Of a DNA stretch of 30,216 bases, positions 7,123 through 14,814 are shown piece after piece. The position numbers and the translations under genes are program-made. The stretch lies in the NCBI GenBank assembly GCA_035536235.1, contig DATLOQ010000018.1, forward strand, positions 1 through 30,216. The letters run 5' to 3'. The notes under the pieces are model-generated. The model was given only the letters and a program-made list of their open reading frames with translations, made no database searches and was not told the origin of the DNA. This DNA comes from DATLNF01 sp035536235 (GTDB taxonomy: Bacteria > Actinomycetota > Actinomycetes > BP-191). Numbering within the stretch: position 1 is the stretch's first letter; each line of letters starts with the position of its first letter.

Positions 7123-8277
7123 TCAGGACACGCCTAGCTCGCGGGCGATGAGGATGCGCTGCACCTCGCTGGTGCCCTCGCCGATCTCCAGGATCTTGCA
7201 GTCGCGGTAGAAGCGGGCCACGGGGTACTCGTTCATGAAGCCGTAGCCGCCGTGGACCTGGACCGCCTCCCGCGCGTTGGTCACGGCGATCTCGCTGGAG
7301 TAGAGCTTGGCGATCGCCGCCTCCTTCTTGAAGGGCTCCCCGCGGAGCATCTTCTCGGCTGCCGCGTAGTAGGCCAGGCGGGCGGTGTGCGCCCGCATGT
7401 CCATATCGGCGATCTTGAACGCGACCGCCTGGAACTTCCCGATCGGCTTGCCGAACGCCTCGCGCTCTCTTGCGTACTTCACGCTCTCGTCGACGCAGCC
7501 CTGGGCCAGCCCCACGGCGAGCGCGGAGATCGCGATGCGGCCCTCGTCGAGGATCTGCAGGAAGTTGGCATACCCACGGCCGCGCTCGCCGAGGAGGTTC
7601 GCCTCGGGGACCCGGCAGTCGGTGAAGACGATCTCGCGGGTGTCAGAGGCGTGCCAGCCGACCTTCGAGTACTTCTTCGACGCGCTGAACCCCTGGTGAG
7701 GAACGGGCACCAGGATCGAGCTGATCTCCTTGTGCCCGTCGGACTCCGCGCCCGTGACGGCCGTCGCCGTGACCAGCCGGGTGATGTCGGTGCCCGAGTT
7801 GGTGATGAACGCCTTGGTGCCGTTGAGCACCCACTCGCCGCCCTCCAGGCGCGCCGTGGTGCGAGTAGCGCCGGCATCGGAGCCGCCCCCGGGCTCGGTG
7901 AGGCCGAACGCGCCGAGCGCGTCGCCGCTGGTCAGCTGCGGCAGCCACTCCCGGCGCTGCTCCTCCGTGCCGAACCGGTAGACCGGCATCGCCCCCAGCG
8001 AGACGCCGGCCTCCAGCGTGATCGCCACCGAGGAGTCGACCCGGGCGAGCTCCTCGAGGGCGAGGCACAGCGCGAAGTAGTCGCCGCCCATGCCGCCGTA
8101 CTCCTCGGGGAAGGGCAGTCCGAACAAGCCCATCTCACCCATCGCCTTGACGATGTCGTAGGGGAACTCCCCGGTCTCGTCCATCTGCTCGGCGCGCGGC
8201 GCCACCACCGTGCGAGCGAAGTGCTCGACCGTCTTGCGCAGCGCCTCTTGCTCGTCGTTGAGCCGACTGTCGACCAC
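7123..8277 (-). CDS. Acyl-CoA dehydrogenase, FadE19-like (short/branched-chain type)
   Basis: This 384-aa FAD enzyme resembles mycobacterial FadE19 over its whole length as I recall that family: LFGLPFPEEYGGMGGDYFAL, LEAGVSLGAMPVYRFG, TEPGGGSDAGATRTTARL, ITNSGTDITRLVT and GGYGFMNEYPVARFYRD. Glu367 in EIGEGTSEVQRI is the probable catalytic base. FadE19-type enzymes are linked to branched-chain amino-acid breakdown, and the carboxylase beta subunit (8851-10434) and HMG-CoA lyase in this window fit that route. The GTG start at 8277 has AAGGTG 7 nt upstream. It shows only family-level similarity to the other dehydrogenase here (2876-4030), so the two are not a recent duplication. The exact substrate (isovaleryl-, 2-methylbutyryl- or isobutyryl-CoA) is not decidable from sequence. 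Confidence 0.93.
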   Translation of the reverse strand: MVDSRLNDEQEALRKTVEHFARTVVAPRAEQMDETGEFPYDIVKAMGEMGLFGLPFPEEYGGMGGDYFALCLALEELARVDSSVAITLEAGVSLGAMPVYRFGTEEQRREWLPQLTSGDALGAFGLTEPGGGSDAGATRTTARLEGGEWVLNGTKAFITNSGTDITRLVTATAVTGAESDGHKEISSILVPVPHQGFSASKKYSKVGWHASDTREIVFTDCRVPEANLLGERGRGYANFLQILDEGRIAISALAVGLAQGCVDESVKYAREREAFGKPIGKFQAVAFKIADMDMRAHTARLAYYAAAEKMLRGEPFKKEAAIAKLYSSEIAVTNAREAVQVHGGYGFMNEYPVARFYRDCKILEIGEGTSEVQRILIARELGVS

Positions 8278-8344
8278 GGGTCACACCTTCGCAGGGTTGG
8301 GTACGGCGTGGGGGCGAGGGCCAATATCCCACGGGCGGTGCCGG

Positions 8345-8350
8345 TAGGCT
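8345..8350 (+). promoter_or_regulatory. -10 box of GtrA-like gene, leaderless
   Basis: TAGGCT is followed by 7 nt and then the GTG start at 8358, with no Shine-Dalgarno. This spacing implies that the mRNA starts at or within a base or two of the GTG. Confidence 0.5.
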
Positions 8351-8357
8351 TCCGGGA

Positions 8358-8831
8358 GTGCATGCCCTCTATCGCCGTTTCGAAGTGCTGCTCCAGGAGA
8401 TCGCCAAATTCGGTCTCGTCGGAGCGTTCAACGCCGTGCTGGACATCGGGCTGTTCAACATCCTGCACTTCAGGGTGGGCCTCGGCCCGCTCACCTCGAA
8501 GACTCTCTCCACTGCGGTCGCAGCGACCAGCAGCTACTTCATGAACCGGCACTGGTCCTTCGCGCACCGGGCCCGCACCAGCTTCCGCCGCGAGTACGTG
8601 CTGTTCTTCGGCCTCAATGTCGTCGGCTTGGCCATCGCGCTCGCCGTGCTCGGCTTCACCCGCTACGCGCTCGGACTGACCAGCGTCCTCGCGCTCAACA
8701 TCGCGGCCAACGTCTTCGGCCTCGGGCTGGGCACCCTGTGGCGGTTCTACGCCTACAAGAGGTGGGTCTTCCTGGCGATCGAACCGGACGACCCGACCCC
8801 GCTCGAAGCCGCCATCACCACCATCGTCTGA
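8358..8831 (+). CDS. GtrA-like four-helix membrane protein
   Basis: This 157-aa integral membrane protein is of the GtrA/DPMS-like family. Members have four transmembrane helices and are linked to movement or presentation of lipid-linked sugars for cell-surface glycosylation. Helices are visible around residues 17-37, 45-62, 79-101 and 108-131. The family motif FNRHWSF-like (SSYFMNRHWSFAHRA) lies between helices 2 and 3, and a second WRFYAYKRWVF near the C-terminus. The start is GTG 8358, chosen because a TANNNT box lies 7 nt upstream. It stands alone between two minus-strand acyl-CoA genes. No partner glycosyltransferase is adjacent. The GT2 at 13415 and UDP-glucose dehydrogenase at 4077 are only loosely nearby. 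Confidence 0.88.
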   Translation: MHALYRRFEVLLQEIAKFGLVGAFNAVLDIGLFNILHFRVGLGPLTSKTLSTAVAATSSYFMNRHWSFAHRARTSFRREYVLFFGLNVVGLAIALAVLGFTRYALGLTSVLALNIAANVFGLGLGTLWRFYAYKRWVFLAIEPDDPTPLEAAITTIV

Positions 8832-8850
8832 GCCTCCGGCCTAGGCGTCC

Positions 8851-10434
8851 CTAAACCGGGGTGACGCCGTGCCGGCGGCGGGAGAACGCGCGGTCCTTGC
8901 CGGCGTACGACGCGAAGCGGGCAATCAGCTCGGCCCGCAGGTCCTCCGGCTCCACGATGCCGTCGACGACCAGCTCCGCGGCCAGGTGCACGATGTCGAT
9001 GTCGGTGTTGTACTCGGCCCGCTTCGCCGCGACGAAGGCGTCGCGCTCACCTTCGGGGAGAGCGGCGATCTTGTTAGCGTAGACGGCGTTGATCGCCGCC
9101 TCCGCACCCATCACCGCGATCATCGCGGTGGGCAGCGCGAGACAGCAGTCCGGCTCGAAGCCGGGGCCGGCCATGGCGTAGAGGCCGGCGCCGTAGGCCT
9201 TGCGCACGATGACCGAGATCTTCGGCACCGTCGCCTCGGACACCGCGGTGATCATCTTGGCGCCGTGGCGGATGATGCCCTCGCGCTCGACCGTCGTACC
9301 GATCATGAAACCGGGCACGTCGGCGAGGAACAGCAGCGGCACGTTGAACGCGTCGCAGAGCTGCAGGAACTTCGCTGCCTTGTCGGCCGAGTCGACGAAG
9401 AGCACGCCGCCCTTCTGCATCGGGTTGTTGGCCACGACGCCGATCGTCTTGCCGTCGAGCCTGGCGAAGCAGGTGACCAGCTCGCGGGCCCACAGGGCGT
9501 GGATCTCGTAGTCGCTGCCCTCGTCGACCAGGCCGGCGATGTAACGGCGCATATCGAAGGCCTGCCGATCGCTGTCCGGCACGAGAGCCCGGAGGTCGAT
9601 CCCGGACTTGGGCTCCTTCGCCTCGGCGATGGGCGGCTGCTCGGTCCAGTTGGACGGCAGGTAGGAGAGGTGGCGCTTGACGACGTCGATGGCGTCAGGC
9701 TCCGTCTTGACCAGGTGCGTGCCGCAGCCGGAGACGGTGCAGTGCATCTTGGCGCCGCCCATCTCCTCCAGGGTCGCGATCTCTCCGACGACCATCTCGG
9801 CCATCCGCGGTGAGCCGAGGTACATCGACGCGTTGCCCTCGACCATGACGACGATGTCGCAGAACGCCGGGATGTAAGCACCGCCCGCAGCGCTCGGCCC
9901 GAAGAGGGCGCAGACCTGGGGCACCGAGCCGGACATCCGCACCTGAGTGTGGAAGATCTTCCCGGCGCCACGACGGCCCGGGAAGAGCTCCACCTGGTCG
10001 GTGATCCGGGCACCCGCGGAGTCGATCAGGTAGACCATCGGCACGCCCGTGCGGTAGGCGATCTCGAGGATGCGGATGATCTTCTCGACGGTCCGGGCGC
10101 CCCAGGAGCCGGCCTTCACCGTGGAGTCGTTGGCCATCACCGCGACCGGCCGGCCGTCGACCTGACCCGTGCCTGTGACGACGCCGTCCGCGGGCAGATC
10201 GCCGGCTAGGGCGTTGGCGTAGAGGCCGTCCTCGGTGAACGTGCCCTTGTCGAGCAGGAGATCTACCCGCTCACGAGCGAAGAGCTTGCCCGCCTCGGCG
10301 TTCTTCTCGTGGTACTTCGTCGCGCCACCCTGCTCGACAACCTTTCGGAGCTCGGCGAGGGGGGGACGACGTTCGTCGGGGCTGGCGTCGGCTGTCACGG
10401 GGTCCCTCGGGTCGTGGTGGACGTGCTGCGCCAT
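8851..10434 (-). CDS. Acyl-CoA carboxylase beta (carboxyltransferase) subunit
   Basis: This 527-aa carboxyltransferase has two crotonase-fold halves. It moves CO2 from carboxybiotin to an acyl-CoA. The oxyanion-hole regions GPSAAGGAYIPAF (N half) and RKAYGAGLYAM (C half) are present, as are LIDSAGARITDQ and LADVPGFMIGTTVE. It differs clearly from the AccD5-type protein at 19339: for example ADGVVTGTGQVDGR and a TVKAGSWGARTVEKI segment in place of the FTVFGGSLGEV segment. The likely substrate class is therefore different, but I cannot name it. The start is ATG 10434 (MAQHVHHDP). The longer frame to 10881 is antisense to the transporter. No biotin-carrying alpha subunit is adjacent, so it may share AccA3 (21804-23588) or a distant partner. 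A role with the FadE19-like enzyme in branched-chain catabolism is plausible. Confidence 0.92.
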   Translation of the reverse strand: MAQHVHHDPRDPVTADASPDERRPPLAELRKVVEQGGATKYHEKNAEAGKLFARERVDLLLDKGTFTEDGLYANALAGDLPADGVVTGTGQVDGRPVAVMANDSTVKAGSWGARTVEKIIRILEIAYRTGVPMVYLIDSAGARITDQVELFPGRRGAGKIFHTQVRMSGSVPQVCALFGPSAAGGAYIPAFCDIVVMVEGNASMYLGSPRMAEMVVGEIATLEEMGGAKMHCTVSGCGTHLVKTEPDAIDVVKRHLSYLPSNWTEQPPIAEAKEPKSGIDLRALVPDSDRQAFDMRRYIAGLVDEGSDYEIHALWARELVTCFARLDGKTIGVVANNPMQKGGVLFVDSADKAAKFLQLCDAFNVPLLFLADVPGFMIGTTVEREGIIRHGAKMITAVSEATVPKISVIVRKAYGAGLYAMAGPGFEPDCCLALPTAMIAVMGAEAAINAVYANKIAALPEGERDAFVAAKRAEYNTDIDIVHLAAELVVDGIVEPEDLRAELIARFASYAGKDRAFSRRRHGVTPV

Positions 10435-10486
10435 TGTGGCAAGAAAGTGCGAGCGACCCACTCCCGGCGTCGGGCATGCTTGCGCG

Positions 10487-11731
10487 ATGCCCGGCCAGAG
10501 GACCGCAAGTGAGCGCCGAGCGCGCCGCGTAATGCCGCTGCGGGAGCTGGGCCGACAGCGTCTCGGTGGTCTGCCGTTCGAGTACTGGGTCGTCCTTGTG
10601 GGCAGCTTCGTCAACCGCCTCGGCACCTTCGTGCAGCCGTTCCTCGTGCTGTACCTGGTCCGGGATCGAGGCCTGAGCGAGTCCTCCGCCGGACTGCTGG
10701 TCGCGCTCAACGGCGCAGCTGGAGTGCCGAGCCAGATTGTCGGCGGCGTCCTCGCCGACCGGATCGGGCGTCGACAGACCATGCTGCTGGGCACCTTCGC
10801 CTTCGCGGGCGCCTTGGGTGTCCTCGCCGTCGCCGGTCCGCTGCCGGTCGTCGTGCTCGGCGTCGTGCTGACCGGCGCCACGGCCGACCTCTACCGGCCG
10901 GCGTCGTCCGCGCTCGTCGCCGATGTCGTCCCCGCGGCGGACCGGGTGCGCGCCTACGGGCTGCACTTCTGGGTGATCAACCTCGCGTTCGCGGCGGCGA
11001 CAGCGACAGCTGGGCTGCTCGCGGAGCGCGGCTATGCGCTGCTCTTCGGCCTCGACGCGCTTACGACTGTCATCTTCGGCATCCTCGTCTTCCGCCTGGT
11101 CGGCGAGACGCGTCCGGACCGTGGCGGACACCTGACTCCCGGGTCGTTTGCCGACCCGTTCCGCGACCGGCTGATGCTCGGGGTGATCGGCACCTGGTTC
11201 CTCTACACGTGCGTCTACTTCCAGGGCTTCATCACGCTGCCCTTGACGATGGTCGCCGACGGTCTCGACGTGAAGGTCTTCGGCTTCGTCATCGCGCTCA
11301 ACGGCATCGTCATCGTCATCGTGCAACCGCTGCTGCTCGGCGTGATCGTCCGCCTGCCGCGGGTGCCGACCAGCGCGTGGTCGATCGTCCTGGTCGGCAT
11401 CGGGTTCTGGCTGCACCGTTTCGCCGACACCGGCCTGGAGCACGCCGCCTGCGTCGTCGTCTGGACGATCGGCGAGATCGGCACCAGCTCGATCGGGTCG
11501 GCGCTGGTCGCAGACATCGCCCCGCCCCACCTGCGGGGCAGGTACAGCGGAGCGTTCGGATTCGCTTTCGGCGCCGCGGCGGTGGTCGCGCCGATCGCGG
11601 GCACAGTGACCTTCGAGCAGCTCGGGTCGAATGCGGTCTGGACCGGCTGCCTCGTCGTCGGCGCGCTCGGCGGGCTGGCCCAGCTCGCGCTCGCGCCTGG
11701 CATCACCCGGCGTACGGCGGCCGAGGAGTAA
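10487..11731 (+). CDS. MFS transporter, drug-efflux type
   Basis: This 414-aa membrane protein has about 12 predicted helices in two halves. The MFS signature between helices 2 and 3 reads GGVLADRIGRRQTMLLG, and YRPASSALVADVVP is the helix-5 motif of DHA1-like efflux pumps. A second similar loop (DIAPPHLRGRYSG) starts the later half. This suggests proton-driven export of a small molecule, with substrate unknown. I start at ATG 10487 (MPGQRTASER). A weak CATGCT box lies 6 nt upstream, so it may be leaderless. ATG at 10532 (MPLRELGRQR) is an alternative. Longer readings are antisense to the divergent carboxylase gene, which starts 53 nt away. No regulator lies next to it. Confidence 0.9.
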   Translation: MPGQRTASERRARRVMPLRELGRQRLGGLPFEYWVVLVGSFVNRLGTFVQPFLVLYLVRDRGLSESSAGLLVALNGAAGVPSQIVGGVLADRIGRRQTMLLGTFAFAGALGVLAVAGPLPVVVLGVVLTGATADLYRPASSALVADVVPAADRVRAYGLHFWVINLAFAAATATAGLLAERGYALLFGLDALTTVIFGILVFRLVGETRPDRGGHLTPGSFADPFRDRLMLGVIGTWFLYTCVYFQGFITLPLTMVADGLDVKVFGFVIALNGIVIVIVQPLLLGVIVRLPRVPTSAWSIVLVGIGFWLHRFADTGLEHAACVVVWTIGEIGTSSIGSALVADIAPPHLRGRYSGAFGFAFGAAAVVAPIAGTVTFEQLGSNAVWTGCLVVGALGGLAQLALAPGITRRTAAEE

Positions 11732-12108
11732 GCCGCGACCGCTCGTCGTCACTTGCGCACTCCGACCTCGGCTTGGCCGCGCCGTGGTCGACGGCGACGG
11801 CTGCTGAGGTCGTCGATGCGACTTGGCCCTGGAGCGGGCCCGTCGGGATTCACTCCCGCGCGCGAGGACTGCGTGACGCTGCACCACCTGTCACCGCACT
11901 GCAGAACTGGGTCAGCTCAGCCGCCGGGTGGGATCACTACGAGGACTCGTGGTGCAACACCCTCGCTGCCTCGTCCGCCGCCCATCCCCACGATCCCGAC
12001 GCAGCCACGGCCGCGGCGCTCGCCGCCGACCCCGTCATGGCTACCGCGAGGGCTACCTAGGGGTGCTGAACTTCGGAACTCTTTCCTCACGCTGACAGAA
12101 TCACCGTC
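11732..12108 (+). other. Gene-poor stretch, possible decayed coding remnant
   Basis: There is no intact gene in this 377-nt gap. Frame +1 from about 11830 to 12035 has a strongly GC-biased third position and a protein-like sequence (LRDAAPPVTALQNW, then GWDHYEDSWCNTLAASSAAH, then HPHDPDAATAAALAADP). After about 12035 the protein-like signal shifts to frame +3 (HGYREGYLGVLNFGTL, stop at 12074-12076). This looks like the C-terminal part of a former gene with one frameshift and no start codon. I do not recognise the family. The remaining bases hold no clear promoter, apart from the space directly before the dehydratase gene. Confidence 0.35.
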
Positions 12109-13029
12109 ATGACCGGGCCGCCGTCGCGGGAAGACATCGTCGCGGCCGCGGATCTCATCGCGCCGCGCATCCGGCGTACCCCGGTTCTCGAGATCTCACC
12201 CGCGCTGGTGCTCAAGCTCGAGCTGCTGCAGGTGAGCGGCACGTTCAAGGCGAGGGGCGCCTTCAACCTGCTTCTCACCTCCGACGTTCCGCCGGCCGGT
12301 GTCGCGACAGCGTCGGGCGGCAACTTCGGGCTGGCGGTCGCGTACGCCGCTCGCGAGCTGGGGCACCGGGCGACGATCTTCATTCCCGAGACCGCCCCGG
12401 CGGCAAAGGCTGACCGGCTGCGTGGCATCGGCGCCGACGTCGTCGCGATCGGCGCGCATTACCGCGAGGCGCTCACCGCCAGCGAGACGCACTGCGCGGA
12501 TACCGGTGCGCTGTTCGCCCACGCCTATGACCAGCCCGCAGTGGTTGCCGGAGCCGGCACCTGCGCCCTCGAGATCTGCGAGCAGGTCCCGGACGTCGAC
12601 ACCGTGCTGGTTGCCGTCGGTGGTGGCGGCCTCATCGGCGGAGTGGCGTCGTGGTTTCAGGGCGATGTGCGCGTGGTGGCTGTCGAAACCGCGGAGACCC
12701 CGACGCTGCACGCCGCCCTGGCTGCCGGGTCCCCCGTCGACGTCGAGGTGGGGGGCCTCGCCGCCAGCGCACTGGGAGCAACCCGAGTCGGCGCCCTCGG
12801 GTTTCAGGCAGCCCAGCAATGGGTGGAGCAAGCACTGCTCGTCAGCGACGCTGACGTCGTACGTGCCCAGCAGTGGCTCTGGGACGAGACGCGGGTGGCC
12901 AGCGAGCCCGGCGGTGCGACCGCGTTGGCCGCGCAGCTGAGCGGTGCCTACACGCCGGCCGCCGGCGAACGGGTGGTGGCACTGGTGTGCGGTGCCAATG
13001 TGGACCCGGCGACGCTAACGGCGCGCTGA
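12109..13029 (+). CDS. Threonine/serine dehydratase-like PLP enzyme
   Basis: This 306-aa fold-type II PLP enzyme is close to catabolic threonine/serine dehydratases, which deaminate threonine or serine to a 2-oxo acid and ammonia. The PLP lysine is Lys48 in SGTFKARGAFN, the substrate loop TASGGNFGLAVAYAAR is at 67-82, and the phosphate-binding glycine loop GGGGLIGG is at 171-178. There is no C-terminal ACT domain, so the isoleucine feedback control of biosynthetic IlvA is absent. The length matches the short catabolic and racemase-like members, so serine racemase or another lyase activity cannot be excluded. The ATG at 12109 is preceded by an AT-richer stretch but no clear Shine-Dalgarno. The gene ends at a strong shared terminator (13049-13080). 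Confidence 0.88.
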   Translation: MTGPPSREDIVAAADLIAPRIRRTPVLEISPALVLKLELLQVSGTFKARGAFNLLLTSDVPPAGVATASGGNFGLAVAYAARELGHRATIFIPETAPAAKADRLRGIGADVVAIGAHYREALTASETHCADTGALFAHAYDQPAVVAGAGTCALEICEQVPDVDTVLVAVGGGGLIGGVASWFQGDVRVVAVETAETPTLHAALAAGSPVDVEVGGLAASALGATRVGALGFQAAQQWVEQALLVSDADVVRAQQWLWDETRVASEPGGATALAAQLSGAYTPAAGERVVALVCGANVDPATLTAR

Positions 13030-13048
13030 GCCGCCGTCCGCCCGGACA

Positions 13049-13080
13049 GGCCTAGCCTCACCCGAAGGTGAGGCTAGGCC
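13049..13080. terminator. Strong bidirectional hairpin terminator
   Basis: A perfect 14-bp stem, GGCCTAGCCTCACC (13049-13062) with GGTGAGGCTAGGCC (13067-13080), is closed by a CGAA loop. It sits 19 nt after the dehydratase stop and 6 nt after the end of the converging small LPLTG gene, so it can end transcription from both sides. There is no U-tract. Confidence 0.8.
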
Positions 13081-13086
13081 GCCATC

Positions 13087-13359
13087 TCAGGCAGTTGCGG
13101 TGGTGAGGTTGCGGCCGATGCGAACCATCGTGACGCCCATCAGCATGAGCGTGATGGCGGTGAGCAGGACGAAGAGCAGGTTGATCCCCGTCAGCGGGAG
13201 CGTGCCGTCAGCAACGCCCTGAACGGTCGCGACGAACGGGTTGGCACCCTGACTGATCTTGACACCGAGGACCTCGGCGTTGCTCTGGGCAGCCAGGTTG
13301 CCGACCACCGGGGTTGCGGCGGCACCGGCGACGATGGTGCCTGTCGTGGCGTGGTACAT
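13087..13359 (-). CDS. Small protein with LPLTG sorting-signal-like tail
   Basis: This is a 90-aa protein. The start is ATG 13359 (MYHATTGTIVAG), supported by GGAGG about 8 nt upstream. The TTG-initiated reading places that site inside the gene. Residues 54-58 are LPLTG, followed by a hydrophobic segment (about 60-79, LLFVLLTAITLMLMGVTMV) and basic residues Arg80 and Arg83. This is the layout of a sortase LPXTG cell-wall sorting signal. There is no charged N-terminal signal peptide. The first 53 residues are uncharged and Ala/Gly/Val-rich apart from a few residues, so membrane insertion with the N-terminus outside would be needed for sortase access. It lies 55 nt downstream of the GT2 gene in the same direction, so co-transcription is likely. 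No sortase is in the window. The function is unknown. Confidence 0.8.
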   Translation of the reverse strand: MYHATTGTIVAGAAATPVVGNLAAQSNAEVLGVKISQGANPFVATVQGVADGTLPLTGINLLFVLLTAITLMLMGVTMVRIGRNLTTATA

Positions 13360-13414
13360 GGAACTGTCCTCCAAGGCGAGATGGGAAGTGCGGGGGTTGA
13401 ATTGCTGACGTGCG

Positions 13415-14578
13415 TTACCAGCTCAAGGGCTTGTTGCGCATCACCAGCCAGGCTGACCGCAAGGACCAGGCTTGGCCGACGAGTGTGAGCAATTCGATCG
13501 GCAGGACGGTGATGGCGAGCACGCAGTCGAGCCAGGTGCGGCCGCGCATCTTCCAGGCGACCACGAGCCGGTCCAGGCCCGCCAGGGCAAAAGGCAACAA
13601 CCAGTACCAGCTCACCTGCAGAGGCAGGTCGAGCAGCAGAATCGACGCCCAGGCGATGAGACCGAGAATGCGAAGGACTACGCCGAAGAGCATGGTCGCG
13701 TAGTTCCACCAGTTGCGACGGGTCCATGGGGTCCAACCCTCGCGGACCATCTCCTGGAAGGTGCCGCCGGACCAGCGCAGCCGCTGCTGCCACAAGGCGC
13801 GGAGGGTGATCGGCGTGTCTGTGTAGGCGAGCGCCTGCGGCGCCACCCGGATCTGCCAGCGTGCCGCTCGCAGTTTGAGTGAAAGGCGGTAGTCCTCGAC
13901 GATGCTGTCGGTGGCCCACGGTGCGCCCTCCGTGCGAGCCACTTGGTGCAGCGCGGCGTTGCGGAACAGCGACCCGAAGCCGCCGAGCACCTCGGTGGAG
14001 AACTTGCGGCGGACCAGGCTCCGGTCGTACGACGCGAAGTCCAGCGCCAGCAGATGCCACAGCACGGTGTTCCACCAGGACATGCCGGCCGGCGGCACCT
14101 TGTTGAGCGGGCGACCGCAGATGCCGCCGATGCCGTGCTCGGAGCTCATCTGCTTGCGCATCCGCTCGATGCAGTGCGGGTCCAGGATCGTGTCGGCGTC
14201 CATGGAGACGACGAACCGCGCGTCCTGGGCGTATCGGAACCATGCCTGGTTGAGGGCCCCGGCCTTGCGATGGGCGTTGTCGACCGTCTCCATCACGACC
14301 ACCGGGTAGCGGCGGGCGATCTCGATGGTTCGGTCGGTGCAGTTGTCTGCTACCACCACCACGAGCGCGGGCCGATAGGTCTGGGCGAGCACAGACTCGA
14401 TCGCCGCAGCGATCTGGTCTTCCTCGTTGTGCGCTGGGATCAGTACGACGGTGCGCTGGAAGTCCGGTCGGTGGCCGCGGCGACGGGCGCGACCGGTCGC
14501 GCGTGGCGTAGGCCGGTGGCCATCCCGACGCACCTCGTGGCCGGTGATGGCAGCGGGTTCAGGGCTGCGGACGTGCAT
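13415..14578 (-). CDS. Family 2 glycosyltransferase, processive membrane type
   Basis: This 387-aa GT-A glycosyltransferase is of the processive polysaccharide-synthase type. After a basic N-terminus come IPAHNEEDQI (47-56), VVADNCTD (75-82), the metal-binding DAD (127-129, in MDADT), the ED of IVEDYRL (228-229) and QQRLRW (264-269), which matches the Q/RxxRW motif of chitin-, PNAG- and cellulose-synthase-like enzymes. Three to four transmembrane helices follow from about 288 to the end. It probably builds or transfers an extracellular glycan, with sugar and product unknown. I start at ATG 14578 because GGGAG lies 4 nt upstream. A GTG at 14638 would add 20 residues. The small LPLTG protein is its downstream partner, and a secreted GH18 hydrolase is divergently encoded. 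Confidence 0.9.
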   Translation of the reverse strand: MHVRSPEPAAITGHEVRRDGHRPTPRATGRARRRGHRPDFQRTVVLIPAHNEEDQIAAAIESVLAQTYRPALVVVVADNCTDRTIEIARRYPVVVMETVDNAHRKAGALNQAWFRYAQDARFVVSMDADTILDPHCIERMRKQMSSEHGIGGICGRPLNKVPPAGMSWWNTVLWHLLALDFASYDRSLVRRKFSTEVLGGFGSLFRNAALHQVARTEGAPWATDSIVEDYRLSLKLRAARWQIRVAPQALAYTDTPITLRALWQQRLRWSGGTFQEMVREGWTPWTRRNWWNYATMLFGVVLRILGLIAWASILLLDLPLQVSWYWLLPFALAGLDRLVVAWKMRGRTWLDCVLAITVLPIELLTLVGQAWSLRSAWLVMRNKPLSW

Positions 14579-14814
14579 TTTGCTCCCGATCCTTCTGGGC
14601 GTTAGAGGGGGTTCGTCCGGTTCGTGCCGACTAGTCACTTGTGATCAGTCGCGCACTTAGTCCTACGTGCCCACGTCACTTTGGGTTCACTCAGATTGCG
14701 CTCTGTAACGATCGCCACAGTGGGCTTACCTCCTTACAGACCCGGCTGGGCGCATCCGACAAGGCTCGAGACGCCTACCTACCCCCGAGGCGCCTATCCC
14801 CCGAGGAGCCCCCC

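Noticed and set aside
7252..8544. Plus-strand frame of 430 codons across the FadE19-like gene
   Set aside because: Shadow of the minus-strand dehydrogenase. It also runs through the GtrA start in another frame.
10435..10881. Extended start for the carboxyltransferase up to 10881
   Set aside because: The extra part is antisense to the transporter gene and Ser/Pro/Arg-rich. MAQHVHHDP at 10434 is a natural N-terminus.
10271..11887. Long minus-strand frame (538 codons) across the MFS gene
   Set aside because: It is antisense to a transporter with clear helices and MFS motif; its own sequence is Asp/Arg-rich and low in hydrophobics, as expected for a shadow.
14579..14814. Possible c-di-AMP (ydaO) or other riboswitch upstream of the GH18 hydrolase
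   Set aside because: Wall-hydrolase genes in actinobacteria often carry one, but I could not find the conserved core sequences here.
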